From the NCBI RefSeq assembly GCF_014641455.1, contig NZ_BMHT01000001.1, forward strand, positions 978,117 through 1,042,116: a stretch of 64,000 nucleotides of DNA. Reading direction: 5' to 3'. Below the pieces are notes generated by a model. That model ran no database searches and had not been told where the DNA came from. It saw only the letters and a program-made list of their open reading frames with translations. Made by a program: the position numbers and the translations under genes. Within the stretch, counting starts at the first letter, position 1; the number at the start of each line of letters is the position of its first letter. The stretch comes from Hymenobacter cavernae (GTDB lineage Bacteria > Bacteroidota > Bacteroidia > Cytophagales > Hymenobacteraceae). Shown piece by piece: positions 50,339-58,982 of this stretch.

Positions 50339-51865
50339 CTAGCCTCGCCGCTTGGTAGCGGGCTGCGACTTCGTCGCTACGCCGCTCGGCGTGGCCAGGC
50401 TATTCAGGTAAGCTTCCAGCATCGTGTAGCCATCGGAACCTAGCTTGCTGCGGTCGGCAGCATCTTTGGGGTTCAGCTTATGAGCGGTTTCCCAAGCATC
50501 GGGCATGCCGTCGTGGTCGGTGTCGGTGGGTGCGGGCTTAGAGCTCAACACGGGCCACGCTTTCTGCGACTCGCTGTAGGGTGTGCCGTGCGGGAAGCCA
50601 CCCTGCACATCGATGAGGCCGCCAGTGCGGTTGCGCACGTCACTGATGATGCGCTGATCTACCGCGTCGCGCTTCGGCAGGCTAGCTCCCACACTTTGCA
50701 GCACAGCTTCGTAGGCTTCAGGTGCACTCTGCGTCGTCACTGGACCTAGGTCAAAGGGCTTGTCTACCTTCGACAGCGCCGTGTCGGCTGGAGTGCCGGC
50801 GTTCATCACCACCCCCGACCAGTTGCGGCGACTCACGGCGGGGCTGCCATCCACGTAGTTGCCGGTGAGGTAAAACTTACCATAGGGCAGCGGATTCTTG
50901 CCTGTTGTGAGCTTATATGGGTTGAGAATCTGCGCCTTTACTTTCTCGTTGGTCGAAGGGCCGTATTTGTAGTAGTTGTTGACCATGTTGTAGTTGCCGC
51001 CTTCCCCTGCATACACGTTATTCTGACCCCAGTCGTAAATGACGTTGTTGCGGAAATCACAGTTCTCAAAGCCAGCCGGGTGCGTGTAGCGGCTGCCGTT
51101 CCAGCGCGGCGTGCGGTTGTTGCAGTGCGCAAATAGGTTGTGGTGCATCGAGGAGTGTTGCCCACCCCAGATACCGCCAAAGCCGTGATGCTCAAAATCT
51201 TTATCCCCTTCCTCGAAGTGATAGGAGTAGTTTAGCGGCTCACTCATCAGGTTCCATTGCAAGGTGGTGCTGTCACCTTCATACACCGAGAACGTCTCGT
51301 CGGTGCTCCAGCTCATCGTACAATGGTCGATGATCAGGCGGTTGTTGCGCGTGCCGCCGAACGCATCATCGCCACCCGCGCCATCTATCATGCCTTTGTT
51401 CTGGTTTTTGTCGCCCATTCGGAAGCGGATAAAGCGCACTACCACGTTGTTAGCGTGCACGCTCACCGGATAATCGGCCAGACAAATTCCGTCGCCGGGC
51501 GCCGTTTGGCCAGCAATAGTGGTGTTCGATTTGGAAATTGTCAGCGGCGAGTTCAAATGAATCGTGCCCGACACACGAAAGACCACCGTGCGGTGCGCAG
51601 CATCCGATTTTTGAGAAACCGCGTAGCGGAAGCTTCCCGGATTGGTATCGTCGTTCAGATTCGTGACTTCAAACACTGTAGTAGGCGTGGCGCTGGTGCC
51701 GCGCCCGCCCGTGGTGAAGCGGCCCGCGCCTTCCGCTCCCGGAAAAGCTAGCTGTTGCGCCACTACCGGCTGGCCTAAAGTAATGAGTGCCGTCGTCAAC
51801 CAAATAGCCAGGTGCCGCCGTTGGCCGAAGCTGGTAAGCGCACTTGAAACAGGAAATGCATGCAT
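50339..51865 (-). CDS. Pectate lyase (PL1-like), paralogue without sorting domain
   Basis: 508 residues from the ATG at 51865. Its beta-helix closely parallels the gene at 44061: FPGAEGAGRFTTGGRG, SNTTIAGQTAPGDGI, VVVRFIRFRMGDKNQNKGM, LIIDHCTMSWSTDETFSVYE and HHNLFAHCNNRTPRWNGSRY. A DTDHDGMPDAWETAHKL calcium loop follows, but the protein stops shortly afterwards in a basic tail (KSQPATKRRG) with no T9SS sorting domain. It is likely periplasmic or secreted by another route. A candidate operator lies 117 bp upstream. Confidence 0.9.
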   Translation of the reverse strand: MHAFPVSSALTSFGQRRHLAIWLTTALITLGQPVVAQQLAFPGAEGAGRFTTGGRGTSATPTTVFEVTNLNDDTNPGSFRYAVSQKSDAAHRTVVFRVSGTIHLNSPLTISKSNTTIAGQTAPGDGICLADYPVSVHANNVVVRFIRFRMGDKNQNKGMIDGAGGDDAFGGTRNNRLIIDHCTMSWSTDETFSVYEGDSTTLQWNLMSEPLNYSYHFEEGDKDFEHHGFGGIWGGQHSSMHHNLFAHCNNRTPRWNGSRYTHPAGFENCDFRNNVIYDWGQNNVYAGEGGNYNMVNNYYKYGPSTNEKVKAQILNPYKLTTGKNPLPYGKFYLTGNYVDGSPAVSRRNWSGVVMNAGTPADTALSKVDKPFDLGPVTTQSAPEAYEAVLQSVGASLPKRDAVDQRIISDVRNRTGGLIDVQGGFPHGTPYSESQKAWPVLSSKPAPTDTDHDGMPDAWETAHKLNPKDAADRSKLGSDGYTMLEAYLNSLATPSGVATKSQPATKRRG

Positions 51866-51981
51866 AAAGCGGGTAGTTATTGAGGGAGAAGTAACCGGAA
51901 CAAAAGGAAGCTCCTCCAATTGCAGCCTGATACTACCGAAAAACTCAACTATATGTCCACCTACCTAGGCTATTTATCTAC

Positions 51982-51995
51982 GCAAACGTTGCCGG
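51982..51995. promoter_or_regulatory. Candidate operator upstream of the second pectate lyase
   Basis: GCAAACGTTGCCGG matches the sites at 45951 and 47342 (consensus GCAAWCGWTRYCGG) and is itself partly palindromic (GCAAACGTTGC). Confidence 0.5.
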
Positions 51996-52017
51996 AATCT
52001 AGCTACAGCTGATAGCA

Positions 52018-52063
52018 AGAAGCTAGCTTTCCTCCTTATAAGCCAAGAAGAAAGCTAGCTTCT
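52018..52063 (-). terminator. Terminator of the B12 uptake operon
   Basis: AGAAGCTAGCTTTC (52018-52031) pairs with GAAAGCTAGCTTCT (52050-52063). The stem contains GCTAGC in both strands. It lies just beyond the TonB receptor stop. Confidence 0.75.
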
Positions 52064-52085
52064 GCTTCAAGAATAATCTTGTCCT

Positions 52086-54296
52086 TTAAAAGCTCACTGT
52101 ATAGCGCACTGCCACGTTCCGGCCCGGCAGGTTATAGCCGCGCTTTTCGTAGTAGTTTTCGTTAGTCAAGTTGTTCACATATAACGTAAAAGAATGACGC
52201 CGCGCATAGGTACCCGTAACAGAGAAATCTAGCGTCATGTACTCGGGATATTCGATCAGCGGGGAAGGATAAGTGGTAAAGTCCAGGTCTTTGCGGTGGC
52301 CAACGTAGCGGCTGCTCAGCTGGGCCCTCAGCCACTTGAAGTTGTCATACGATACGCCAAAGTTGGCGTTGAAACGCGCCACATTATAGATGGGTGTACG
52401 CGTTTCAGAGCCGTCGGTGTTGTTCACGATATCCTGAGCTTTGAAGATGCGCGTGCCATTGGCAAACACCCGCAGCGAGTGCCGGTAGGAGTTCAGCGCC
52501 CCAAAATCGTAGCCTAGCCCCGCTTCTAGGCCGCGAATTTGACTGTTATTAGCATTCGCGTAGGTGCTGCTTGTGAGGACAGTGTAGCCTTCCGGCGTAA
52601 TAACACCAGCAACGATAGTTGGGCGTAGCACAATGCGGTCTTTCACCCGCGTGGCGAAGTAGGTTACGTCGGCTGTGATGCCAGTTTCAGGTTTGTCGAA
52701 ACCAACGCCGGCGTCCCAGGTCACACTGTTTTCATTCTTCAGATCGGGATTACCTTGTACGATACTCGCCTCCCTTTTAGCGTAATTTACCGTTCGCGAA
52801 TAGCCGGCTACGTTGTAGGCATCCGGCATCACATAGGCCCGCCCGAGGGTACCATGTACGCGCAACGATTCCAGCACTTTATATTGGCCCCCCAAGCTAG
52901 GAGTGAAGAACGGATTGGTTTGCTTTCCCGCCTCAAAGTCGATGCTGGTTCCCGCTTCGTAGGCATACAGCGAGTCGGCCTGAGTGCCGTTATACGTAAT
53001 AAAGTCGTAGCGCACGCCGGGCGTCAGGATCAGCTTTTCGTTGAGCAAGCTCAGTTGACCTTGAGCGTAAATACCGGTCGTGGTCAGGCTGTAGCTAGGC
53101 GAGTAGGCCGCTAGCTTGGTGCCGGTCGGCGCGTATCGACTCGGGCGGCTGCTGGCTTTGTTGTGGTCGATGCCAACCGTAATTTGCTGACTACCTAGCT
53201 TTATAACGTCTTTCACCTGCAACCCCTTCCAGTAGTTGTTGGTCTGCGACGAGCGGTACGCCCGCCCCGTGCTGGGCAGTTCGATGTAGGCGTTGAACTC
53301 GCCCGAGCTATAGCCGCGCACGAACAGCTGATGATGCTCGTAGTTGCCGGTGGTGCTCAGGTCGAGGTTTTGCCGCGTAATGTCGGCGTCGGAGGGGCTG
53401 GAGTCGCCGTAGGAAATGTAGTCGTTGGGCGACTCTGCCCGGCGGGCCACAAACCGCTCCCCACGCACATCCACGTGCCAGTGCTCCGACACCTGATAGC
53501 CCAGGCGCAACGCGCTGGAGTAGTAGTTAAGTTTGGTATGCTGCCGGCGGATACCGTCGCCGTATCTGTCGTTGATTTGGGCAGTGCTATCCGGGTAGAT
53601 GCGGGTAGCCTTGTCGCCGTCGAGCCAGCCCCGGAACACGCCTTTTTTGCCCAGCTTATAATCTTCGGCGCGGTCGAAAAAGGAAAAACCCAGGTCGAAG
53701 TCGAGTTTATCGGTGATGTTGCCGCCTGTCGATCCACCCGCTTTAAACGTCTGAAAACTAGCATACTCCGCAAACAGCGATGTGCGCACCGGCCCGCGCG
53801 ACTGGCGCGTAATCACGTTTACCACCCCGCCCATTGCCTGCGAGCCATAGAGCGCCGAGGCAGGCCCCTTCAGCACCTCTACCCGCTCGATGCTGCTTGG
53901 GTCGAGGGTGGCGAGGTTGGTGGTGCCGGCCGGGCGGCCATCTACCAACAGCAACGTGCGCGGGTTCAGCGTGCCGTTCTGCGGCCGAAAACCCCGGATG
54001 CCCACGCCCGACAGCAAGCCAGGATATTGCACCACATCCACGGAAGCGTTTTTCTTCAGAATATCGGTGAATTCCAGCGCCTGCGTCTGCCGAATCTCCT
54101 TGCTCGTAATGACCTCCAGCTGCTGCGGCACCTTACTGCGCTCCGTCTCCGAGCGCGTCGCCGTCACGACTACTTCGTGCAGCTGCCGCGCGTTGAGCGT
54201 GTCGGCGGCCTGCTGCGCGTGAGCGGCACTACCGACTACAGAAAGCACCGTAGCCAAAGCAGCCGCTTGTTTTTGAGATTTAGGTAAACGCTTCAT
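52086..54296 (-). CDS. btuB: TonB-dependent outer-membrane receptor, BtuB-like
   Basis: 736 residues. The signal peptide ends near AAHA-Q. The TonB box region (ADTLNARQLHEVVVTATR) and the plug domain (GIRGFRPQNGTLNPRTLLLVDGRP, SSIERVEVLKGPASALYGSQA) are followed by a 22-strand barrel ending in YNLPGRNVAVRYTVSF. The substrate is inferred from context: it is the last gene of an operon led by a cobalamin riboswitch and encoding an ABC importer. Spacing to btuD is 38 bp. Plug and barrel are both complete. Confidence 0.88.
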   Translation of the reverse strand: MKRLPKSQKQAAALATVLSVVGSAAHAQQAADTLNARQLHEVVVTATRSETERSKVPQQLEVITSKEIRQTQALEFTDILKKNASVDVVQYPGLLSGVGIRGFRPQNGTLNPRTLLLVDGRPAGTTNLATLDPSSIERVEVLKGPASALYGSQAMGGVVNVITRQSRGPVRTSLFAEYASFQTFKAGGSTGGNITDKLDFDLGFSFFDRAEDYKLGKKGVFRGWLDGDKATRIYPDSTAQINDRYGDGIRRQHTKLNYYSSALRLGYQVSEHWHVDVRGERFVARRAESPNDYISYGDSSPSDADITRQNLDLSTTGNYEHHQLFVRGYSSGEFNAYIELPSTGRAYRSSQTNNYWKGLQVKDVIKLGSQQITVGIDHNKASSRPSRYAPTGTKLAAYSPSYSLTTTGIYAQGQLSLLNEKLILTPGVRYDFITYNGTQADSLYAYEAGTSIDFEAGKQTNPFFTPSLGGQYKVLESLRVHGTLGRAYVMPDAYNVAGYSRTVNYAKREASIVQGNPDLKNENSVTWDAGVGFDKPETGITADVTYFATRVKDRIVLRPTIVAGVITPEGYTVLTSSTYANANNSQIRGLEAGLGYDFGALNSYRHSLRVFANGTRIFKAQDIVNNTDGSETRTPIYNVARFNANFGVSYDNFKWLRAQLSSRYVGHRKDLDFTTYPSPLIEYPEYMTLDFSVTGTYARRHSFTLYVNNLTNENYYEKRGYNLPGRNVAVRYTVSF

Positions 54297-54334
54297 CTAC
54301 AAATTGTAAGAGCAAAAAGAGGAAAGAAGATTAA

Positions 54335-55375
54335 TCAGAGTTGGGCTTGACCTAGGTCTGGAACAGTGCGCAGATAAGTCAGCAAATCGGCAATGGAATG
54401 GTGTGACTGTATTTGTCCGGCCACATGGCTAACCCACTGGCTAGCGCTGTTTTGCTCGCGCAATTCCACGCGCAACGGTGCTTCATCGTCCGTCAGCATA
54501 AAGCCTTCGCGCTGAAGCGCGCGGCGCGTCCAGAAAGCCAGCGGGCCGCTGCCGTCCAGCCGCACCAGGCGCGTGCCGGGCTTGTGAATGGTGAAGGTGC
54601 CGGTGGCCTGGTCGAAGACAAGGCCTTCGCGGGCAAAAGCAACCTCGAAGGTGCCGCTCAGTACAAGGTCTTCCGGCACACCGGCGTGCAGTTGGCCTTC
54701 GTCGTGCAGAAGCCACACGCGGTCGGCGGCTTGCAAGGCTAAGTCCAGCTCGTGAGTCGAGAGCAGAATGGCTTTCTGGGTTTGGCGGGCGAGCTGGTGC
54801 AGCAAGCGCATGAGCTGCACGCGGTTGGGCAAGTCGAGGTGGGCCGTGGGCTCGTCGAGCAGAACGACGGGCGTATCCTGGGCCAAGGCGCGGGCGAGCA
54901 TTACCTTTTGCCGCTCGCCGTCGCTGAGCGTTGCTACGCGGCGCGTGGCAAACTGCGCCGTGTTGGTAGCAGCCAGGGCCTCACGCACAATGGCTTGGTC
55001 GTGGGCCGTGAGGTTGCCGAGCCAGCCCGTGTGCGGGTAGCGACCTAGGGTCACCAACTCCTGCACCGTGAGGTTGCCGGCTTCTACGCGGTCCGTCAGC
55101 ACGATGCTGAGCTTGCGGGCCAGCTCGGCCGCGCTAATGTGCTGCGTATCAATTTGCTCTATTTGCACCTGCCCACTTAGCGGCGGTTGCAAACCCGCCA
55201 ACGTGCGCATCAGCGTCGATTTGCCGGCCCCATTCGGCCCGAGCAGACATACTAGCTCGCCCGCCTGCAAAGCTAGGTTCAGCGGCCCCGCTACGCGCTT
55301 CCGCTCCGCCCGACCTAGCTTGTAGCCGATGACCAGCGCCTGCATTTCCAGCAAAGGAGTCGGAGCCGTCATCAT
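54335..55375 (-). CDS. btuD: Cobalamin/iron-siderophore-type ABC importer ATPase
   Basis: 346 residues. Walker A GPNGAGKST, signature LSDGERQKVMLARAL, Walker B VVLLDEPTAHLD and the switch His (LSTHELDLAL) are present. Compared with E. coli BtuD (about 250 aa) it carries a C-terminal extension of about 90 residues, including KPGTRLVRLDGSGPLAFW and HHSIADLLTYLRTV, of unknown role. The ATG at 55375 overlaps the btuC stop as ATGA, so the two are translationally coupled. It couples ATP hydrolysis to vitamin B12 import. Confidence 0.88.
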   Translation of the reverse strand: MMTAPTPLLEMQALVIGYKLGRAERKRVAGPLNLALQAGELVCLLGPNGAGKSTLMRTLAGLQPPLSGQVQIEQIDTQHISAAELARKLSIVLTDRVEAGNLTVQELVTLGRYPHTGWLGNLTAHDQAIVREALAATNTAQFATRRVATLSDGERQKVMLARALAQDTPVVLLDEPTAHLDLPNRVQLMRLLHQLARQTQKAILLSTHELDLALQAADRVWLLHDEGQLHAGVPEDLVLSGTFEVAFAREGLVFDQATGTFTIHKPGTRLVRLDGSGPLAFWTRRALQREGFMLTDDEAPLRVELREQNSASQWVSHVAGQIQSHHSIADLLTYLRTVPDLGQAQL

Positions 55376-56460
55376 GAAAAGGAGGAGCGAACAAAGGTTC
55401 GGCGCAGCGTAACCCAGATTACCACCGGCGCCCCCACCAAGGCCGTTATAATGTTGATGGGCAAAGCCGTAGAGCTGCCCGGCAGTTGGGCCAGGCAGTC
55501 GCAGAGCAGCGTTAAAGCCGCGCCCACCAGGCACGCGCCCGGAATGAGCAGGCGGTGGTCGGCGGTGTTGAGCAGGGCGCGGGTAAGGTGCGGCACGGCA
55601 ATACCGATGAAGCCAATCGGTCCGCAAAAAGCCGTAATGCTCCCCGCCAGCAGGCTGGTGCTGGCAATGATGATAAGCCGTGCGCGCCCGACTGTCAGGC
55701 CCATGCTGCGCGCGTAGTTCTCGCCTAGAAGTAGGGCATTCAATGGCTTAGAAGACGCAAAAGCTAGCCCTAGCCCTGCCAGCACCACGCCCGCCAGCAC
55801 CGCCAAGTGCGGCCCAGCGACGCTGCCCAACGAGCCAAACGTCCAGAGCAAGTACTCCTGAATCTGTTCCGGCGCGCTGAAATACTGCCAGATGCTCACC
55901 ACCGACAGTGTAATGTTGCCAATCATCACGCCCACAATGAGCATCACCACGTTGTCGCGCACGCGGGCCGAAATGGCAAGTACCAATAGCATCACCAACG
56001 CGGCACCTAGGGTAGCGGCCAGCACAATCAGCCAGCTGCCACTCAGCCCAAGCTGCTGAATGGCGTAGAGGCTCGCCGCGCTGCCCGCCGACAGCATCAC
56101 CAGCGCCACCCCCAGCCCCGCCCCCGCCGTGATGCCCAGCACCGACGGCCCGGCGAGCGGATTGCGAAACAACGTCTGCATCTGCAAGCCACTGACTGCC
56201 AAGCCACAACCCACCAGCACAGCCGTAATAGCCTTGGGCACCCGAATTTTGGTGACAATAAAATCCCAGGCCACAGTGCCGCTGCTCTTGCCCAGGAGCA
56301 CATCGACCACCGCGGGCAGCGGAATGCGCACCGAGCCTAAGGCGATGTCCAGCAGGAAGGCTAGCCCAACCAATCCCACCAGACATGCCAGTAGCCAGCG
56401 CCGCCGACGTGCCACGCGGTGTTCCCGCGCCGCTGTCGGCTCAGCCGTAAGTGTGTCCAT
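55372..56460 (-). CDS. btuC: FecCD/BtuC-type ABC importer permease
   Basis: 362 residues with about ten TM helices. RVPKAITAVLVGCGLAVSGL, NPLAGPSVLGITAGAGLGVA and GPIGFIGIAVPHLTRALL are the classical FecCD/BtuC motifs; the last contains the gate and coupling region. The ATG at 56460 overlaps the btuF stop by one base (TAATG), and the stop overlaps the btuD start. It forms the B12 channel in the inner membrane. Confidence 0.92.
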   Translation of the reverse strand: MDTLTAEPTAAREHRVARRRRWLLACLVGLVGLAFLLDIALGSVRIPLPAVVDVLLGKSSGTVAWDFIVTKIRVPKAITAVLVGCGLAVSGLQMQTLFRNPLAGPSVLGITAGAGLGVALVMLSAGSAASLYAIQQLGLSGSWLIVLAATLGAALVMLLVLAISARVRDNVVMLIVGVMIGNITLSVVSIWQYFSAPEQIQEYLLWTFGSLGSVAGPHLAVLAGVVLAGLGLAFASSKPLNALLLGENYARSMGLTVGRARLIIIASTSLLAGSITAFCGPIGFIGIAVPHLTRALLNTADHRLLIPGACLVGAALTLLCDCLAQLPGSSTALPINIITALVGAPVVIWVTLRRTFVRSSFS

Positions 56461-57686
56461 TACTTTAACTGTTTGTAGTACACCAGCTTGTGCTGCGGCA
56501 GCAGCTCCGGGTGCAGAATCTTTATGAAGTCGGCCAGCACCACCTCGGGGTGCACCGCGCCGGACTCCCAATAGTCGTTGGCGCCTTGTGCGTTAGTGCG
56601 CTGATTATTGTTGTACACCGCCCCCGTTTTGAAGGGCCGGAAGTCGGCGTAGCGCGCATCCTGAGCTAGAATATCGGCTTTGGTATCGGCGGTGCCGGTG
56701 TTCACCCAGCAATCCGCCGTTAAGCCCACCGGGTACACGGCCTCGAATGACAGCGCCAAGCTGCCAGCGGCTCTTTCCTTATCCCAGTGGTACGCCCCAC
56801 CAGCGTCGCGAAAAAATTGCGCCGTGTAGCTTTCCCCATCGGGCATGTACCAAGTGTCTTTGAAGGGCAAGCCCGTCAGTACCTGCGGACGTTTTAGTAA
56901 TTGGCGCGTAAGCGCTGTGAGGCGCTGATATTCGGCTTCTACTTTACCAAACCGTTGATTGACAACATCTTCCTTATTCAGCAAGACAGCCATCAGCTTC
57001 ACCCATTCGGCGCGGGCCAGAGGCGTGGTTTCCACCCATTCCGAATTCACCATCACCGGTACGCCCGCTTCAGCCAGCGTGTGGTAGCGCTCCACCGGTG
57101 CGCCGGGGCTGCCCATCGTCATTACCAAATCGGGGTGCCGCGTAATGAGCAGCTCTTCATTGAGCGCATTTTCGCGCCCAAATTCACCGATCTTGCCTTC
57201 AGCAATGCGCTTGCGCGCGGCCGGCGCCGAGGCATATTGCAGACTACCTAGCCCCACCAGCACGTCGTCGGCGTCAAGGAAATCCGTCAGCGCAACGTGC
57301 ATCGACGACATGCCCACCAGCGTCCGGATCGGAATTTCAATGACTTGGCTGTTGTCGTAATCGGCTGGATGGGGAGTGCCGCGCTGCACCAGCACGTAGC
57401 GGGCGGTGTCGGTGTGGTCTTTAAACGGATTCAGAACCCTGACAACTTTGTAGTTATCAACATATTGAATCGTAAAGCCTTTGGCGTACTTGATGGTAGT
57501 TTTCTCCTGCGCACCTAGTGCCTGCGGTTGAGCAACAGCCGTTTGCGGAGCCGTGTCCGGCGTCGGCTGCGAGCAGCTTCCCAGCAGGCCCACGCCGGCC
57601 AAAGCTAGGTTGGCGCCCAGCAGCTTCCAGGCGGAAAATACGAATGAATGGCCACCGGCAGTCCGGTGGGCGGAGGAGTTTTGCAT
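56460..57686 (-). CDS. btuF: B12-type ABC substrate-binding lipoprotein
   Basis: 408 residues. A lipobox (LALAGVGLLGSC) anchors it. The periplasmic-binding fold is recognised in TIKYAKGFTIQYVDNYKVVR, DNSQVIEIPIRTLVGMSSMH, HPDLVMTMGSPGAPVERYHT, AGVPVMVNSEWVETTPLARA and the C-terminal HPEVVLADFIKILHPELL. This matches the class III (BtuF/FecB-like) binding proteins, larger than E. coli BtuF. It is the first gene after the riboswitch; the ATG at 57686 is chosen. It would capture cobalamin released by the TonB receptor. Confidence 0.88.
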   Translation of the reverse strand: MQNSSAHRTAGGHSFVFSAWKLLGANLALAGVGLLGSCSQPTPDTAPQTAVAQPQALGAQEKTTIKYAKGFTIQYVDNYKVVRVLNPFKDHTDTARYVLVQRGTPHPADYDNSQVIEIPIRTLVGMSSMHVALTDFLDADDVLVGLGSLQYASAPAARKRIAEGKIGEFGRENALNEELLITRHPDLVMTMGSPGAPVERYHTLAEAGVPVMVNSEWVETTPLARAEWVKLMAVLLNKEDVVNQRFGKVEAEYQRLTALTRQLLKRPQVLTGLPFKDTWYMPDGESYTAQFFRDAGGAYHWDKERAAGSLALSFEAVYPVGLTADCWVNTGTADTKADILAQDARYADFRPFKTGAVYNNNQRTNAQGANDYWESGAVHPEVVLADFIKILHPELLPQHKLVYYKQLK

Positions 57687-57727
57687 AGTTGACAAGCCCT
57701 TCTTCCGAAAGCTGTAACGGTATGTAG

Positions 57728-57908
57728 CAAAGGCAGGTCTTCTGACTTCTCCCTCGCCCGACGGCCTTCCCACTCCCAGTCGGAAGCAGTGGCCCGGTCG
57801 TGTCGGCCGAGTTGTGATGGAGTTACAGCAGCGGAGACTGTTCCGGATTCACACCGGATTCCCTCTTCGGACTGCTTCCGAATAAATCGGAGCAGCCACC
57901 TTTACTGG
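57728..57908 (-). ncRNA. Cobalamin riboswitch
   Basis: On the minus strand it shows the conserved core GGGAATCCGGTGTGAATCCG (with P4-P5), ACTGCTTCCGACTGGGAG, GGGAAGGCCGTC and the B12 box GAAGTCAGAAGACCTGCC near 57733-57750. It lies 42 bp before btuF and controls the whole B12 uptake operon, presumably turning it off when adenosylcobalamin is abundant. Confidence 0.93.
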
Positions 57909-57911
57909 CCC

Positions 57912-57919
57912 CAAAGGTA
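57912..57919 (-). promoter_or_regulatory. -7 element of the B12 operon
   Basis: TACCTTTG read on the minus strand matches TAnnTTTG exactly and lies immediately 5' of the riboswitch. No clear -33 TTTG is seen. Confidence 0.5.
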
Positions 57920-58088
57920 GCGGGAAATAAACTACTACCTAGATGCAGCGAAATTTCGAGCATTAAGCGCTGTACTTAGCTTGGCTTTTACCTAATGCCT
58001 GTGCGGTCAAGAAGTCAGCCTAACAAGTAGCTGGCTAGCTTTTTGTGCCGCTACCTCCGAAGGCAAACATATCCTTCTATCTATTTTC

Positions 58089-58487
58089 TTGCGTATTTAC
58101 TATGAAAATCGCGTAGGCCGCTCAGTCGAGGACCCTTTAGGTTTTGCCCGCCTGATCTATCATCGCGGTACGCGTACGAAAGCAGAGTTTCAGGCTCTTC
58201 TGGGCCACACAACGCGGCTGCTGGCCCGGCGCGGCGACGGCCGTTTGCTGGTCGATCAACGCCTGATGACGCCCTTCACCCCTGACGAGCAACAGTTTGT
58301 AATTCACGAGTGGCTGCCTCTTACGATTCTGGAGGGCGGCTACCGCTGCGGAGCCGTGGTACTGGCCCACGATGTATTTGCCCGGCTGGCTACCGCCACA
58401 GTCGTCACGGCCGTCCGCGACTTGCCCATGACCTATCGCTATTTCGACAACGAAGCCGAAGCTATTACTTGGCTGGTTACTACCTAG
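58089..58487 (+). CDS. Hypothetical protein (132 aa)
   Basis: It must start with TTG (58089). The sequence reads IYYENRVGRSVEDPLGFARL, then a basic patch (HRGTRTKAEFQALLGHTTRLLARRGDGRLL), VHEWLP-type segments and a C-terminal strand/helix (YRYFDNEAEAITWL). The layout (strand, helix, ending in AITWL) recalls STAS/SpoIIAA-like proteins of Bacteroidota that end with a similar helix, but I would not assign it. No signal peptide. Confidence 0.55.
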   Translation: MRIYYENRVGRSVEDPLGFARLIYHRGTRTKAEFQALLGHTTRLLARRGDGRLLVDQRLMTPFTPDEQQFVIHEWLPLTILEGGYRCGAVVLAHDVFARLATATVVTAVRDLPMTYRYFDNEAEAITWLVTT

Positions 58488-58602
58488 GTTTGCTGATTGT
58501 TGCGCCGTTAAAAGGATAAAATAGCAATATCGCTATTCCTCGCGGAAGCGGCACATCATTTGTACAATTGGGACTCGGATAATACAACTATATTAGTCGC
58601 TT

Positions 58603-58875
58603 ATGCCCAAATCGTACTTTACTGCCTTCCCGCCGGACCTGCCGGCTGATGAACTTACTGCCCGCCGCCAACGTCAAAAGTATGCTGAATGGGGCTTATC
58701 TGTTGCCACGATGAGCGGCACCCCACCCGGCCCAGGCGTAATCGCCAACCTTCAGGCTTATATCAATGGTGAAGTTCAGATTGAAGATCTAGCCCGTGTT
58801 GGCCCCGATGATCCGGATCTGCCCTCGCCGGCTTACCTAGCGACCCTCAGCCGTCACCGTCTTAAACAGTCCTAA
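58603..58875 (+). CDS. Small protein resembling VbhA-type antitoxins (90 aa)
   Basis: The segment ELTARRQRQKYAEWGLSVAT followed by MSGTPPGPGVIANLQAYING and EVQIEDLARV recalls the antitoxin_VbhA pattern (helix, SxxxSGxxPxP, helix, xGExxxEDL) that inhibits Fic toxins. No fic gene (HPFxxGNG) occurs in the window, so if the resemblance is real the antitoxin is orphaned, or the similarity is only in the helical repeat. It has a strong terminator behind it. Confidence 0.5.
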   Translation: MPKSYFTAFPPDLPADELTARRQRQKYAEWGLSVATMSGTPPGPGVIANLQAYINGEVQIEDLARVGPDDPDLPSPAYLATLSRHRLKQS

Positions 58876-58886
58876 TTAGCTCCCAT

Positions 58887-58946
58887 CAAACCTCCTACAT
58901 GCAAAACGCCCCTCACAGGAGGGGCGTTTTGCATGTAGGAGGTTTG
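58887..58946. terminator. 28-bp perfect-stem bidirectional terminator
   Basis: The stem 58887-58914 pairs with 58919-58946 without mismatch around the tetraloop ACAG; the inner part is AAAACGCCCCTC/GAGGGGCGTTTT. It is unusually long for a terminator and sits between convergent genes. Confidence 0.85.
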
Positions 58947-58982
58947 GATGAGGTCAGCCGCGCAATGGCTTCTGCGGCGGTG

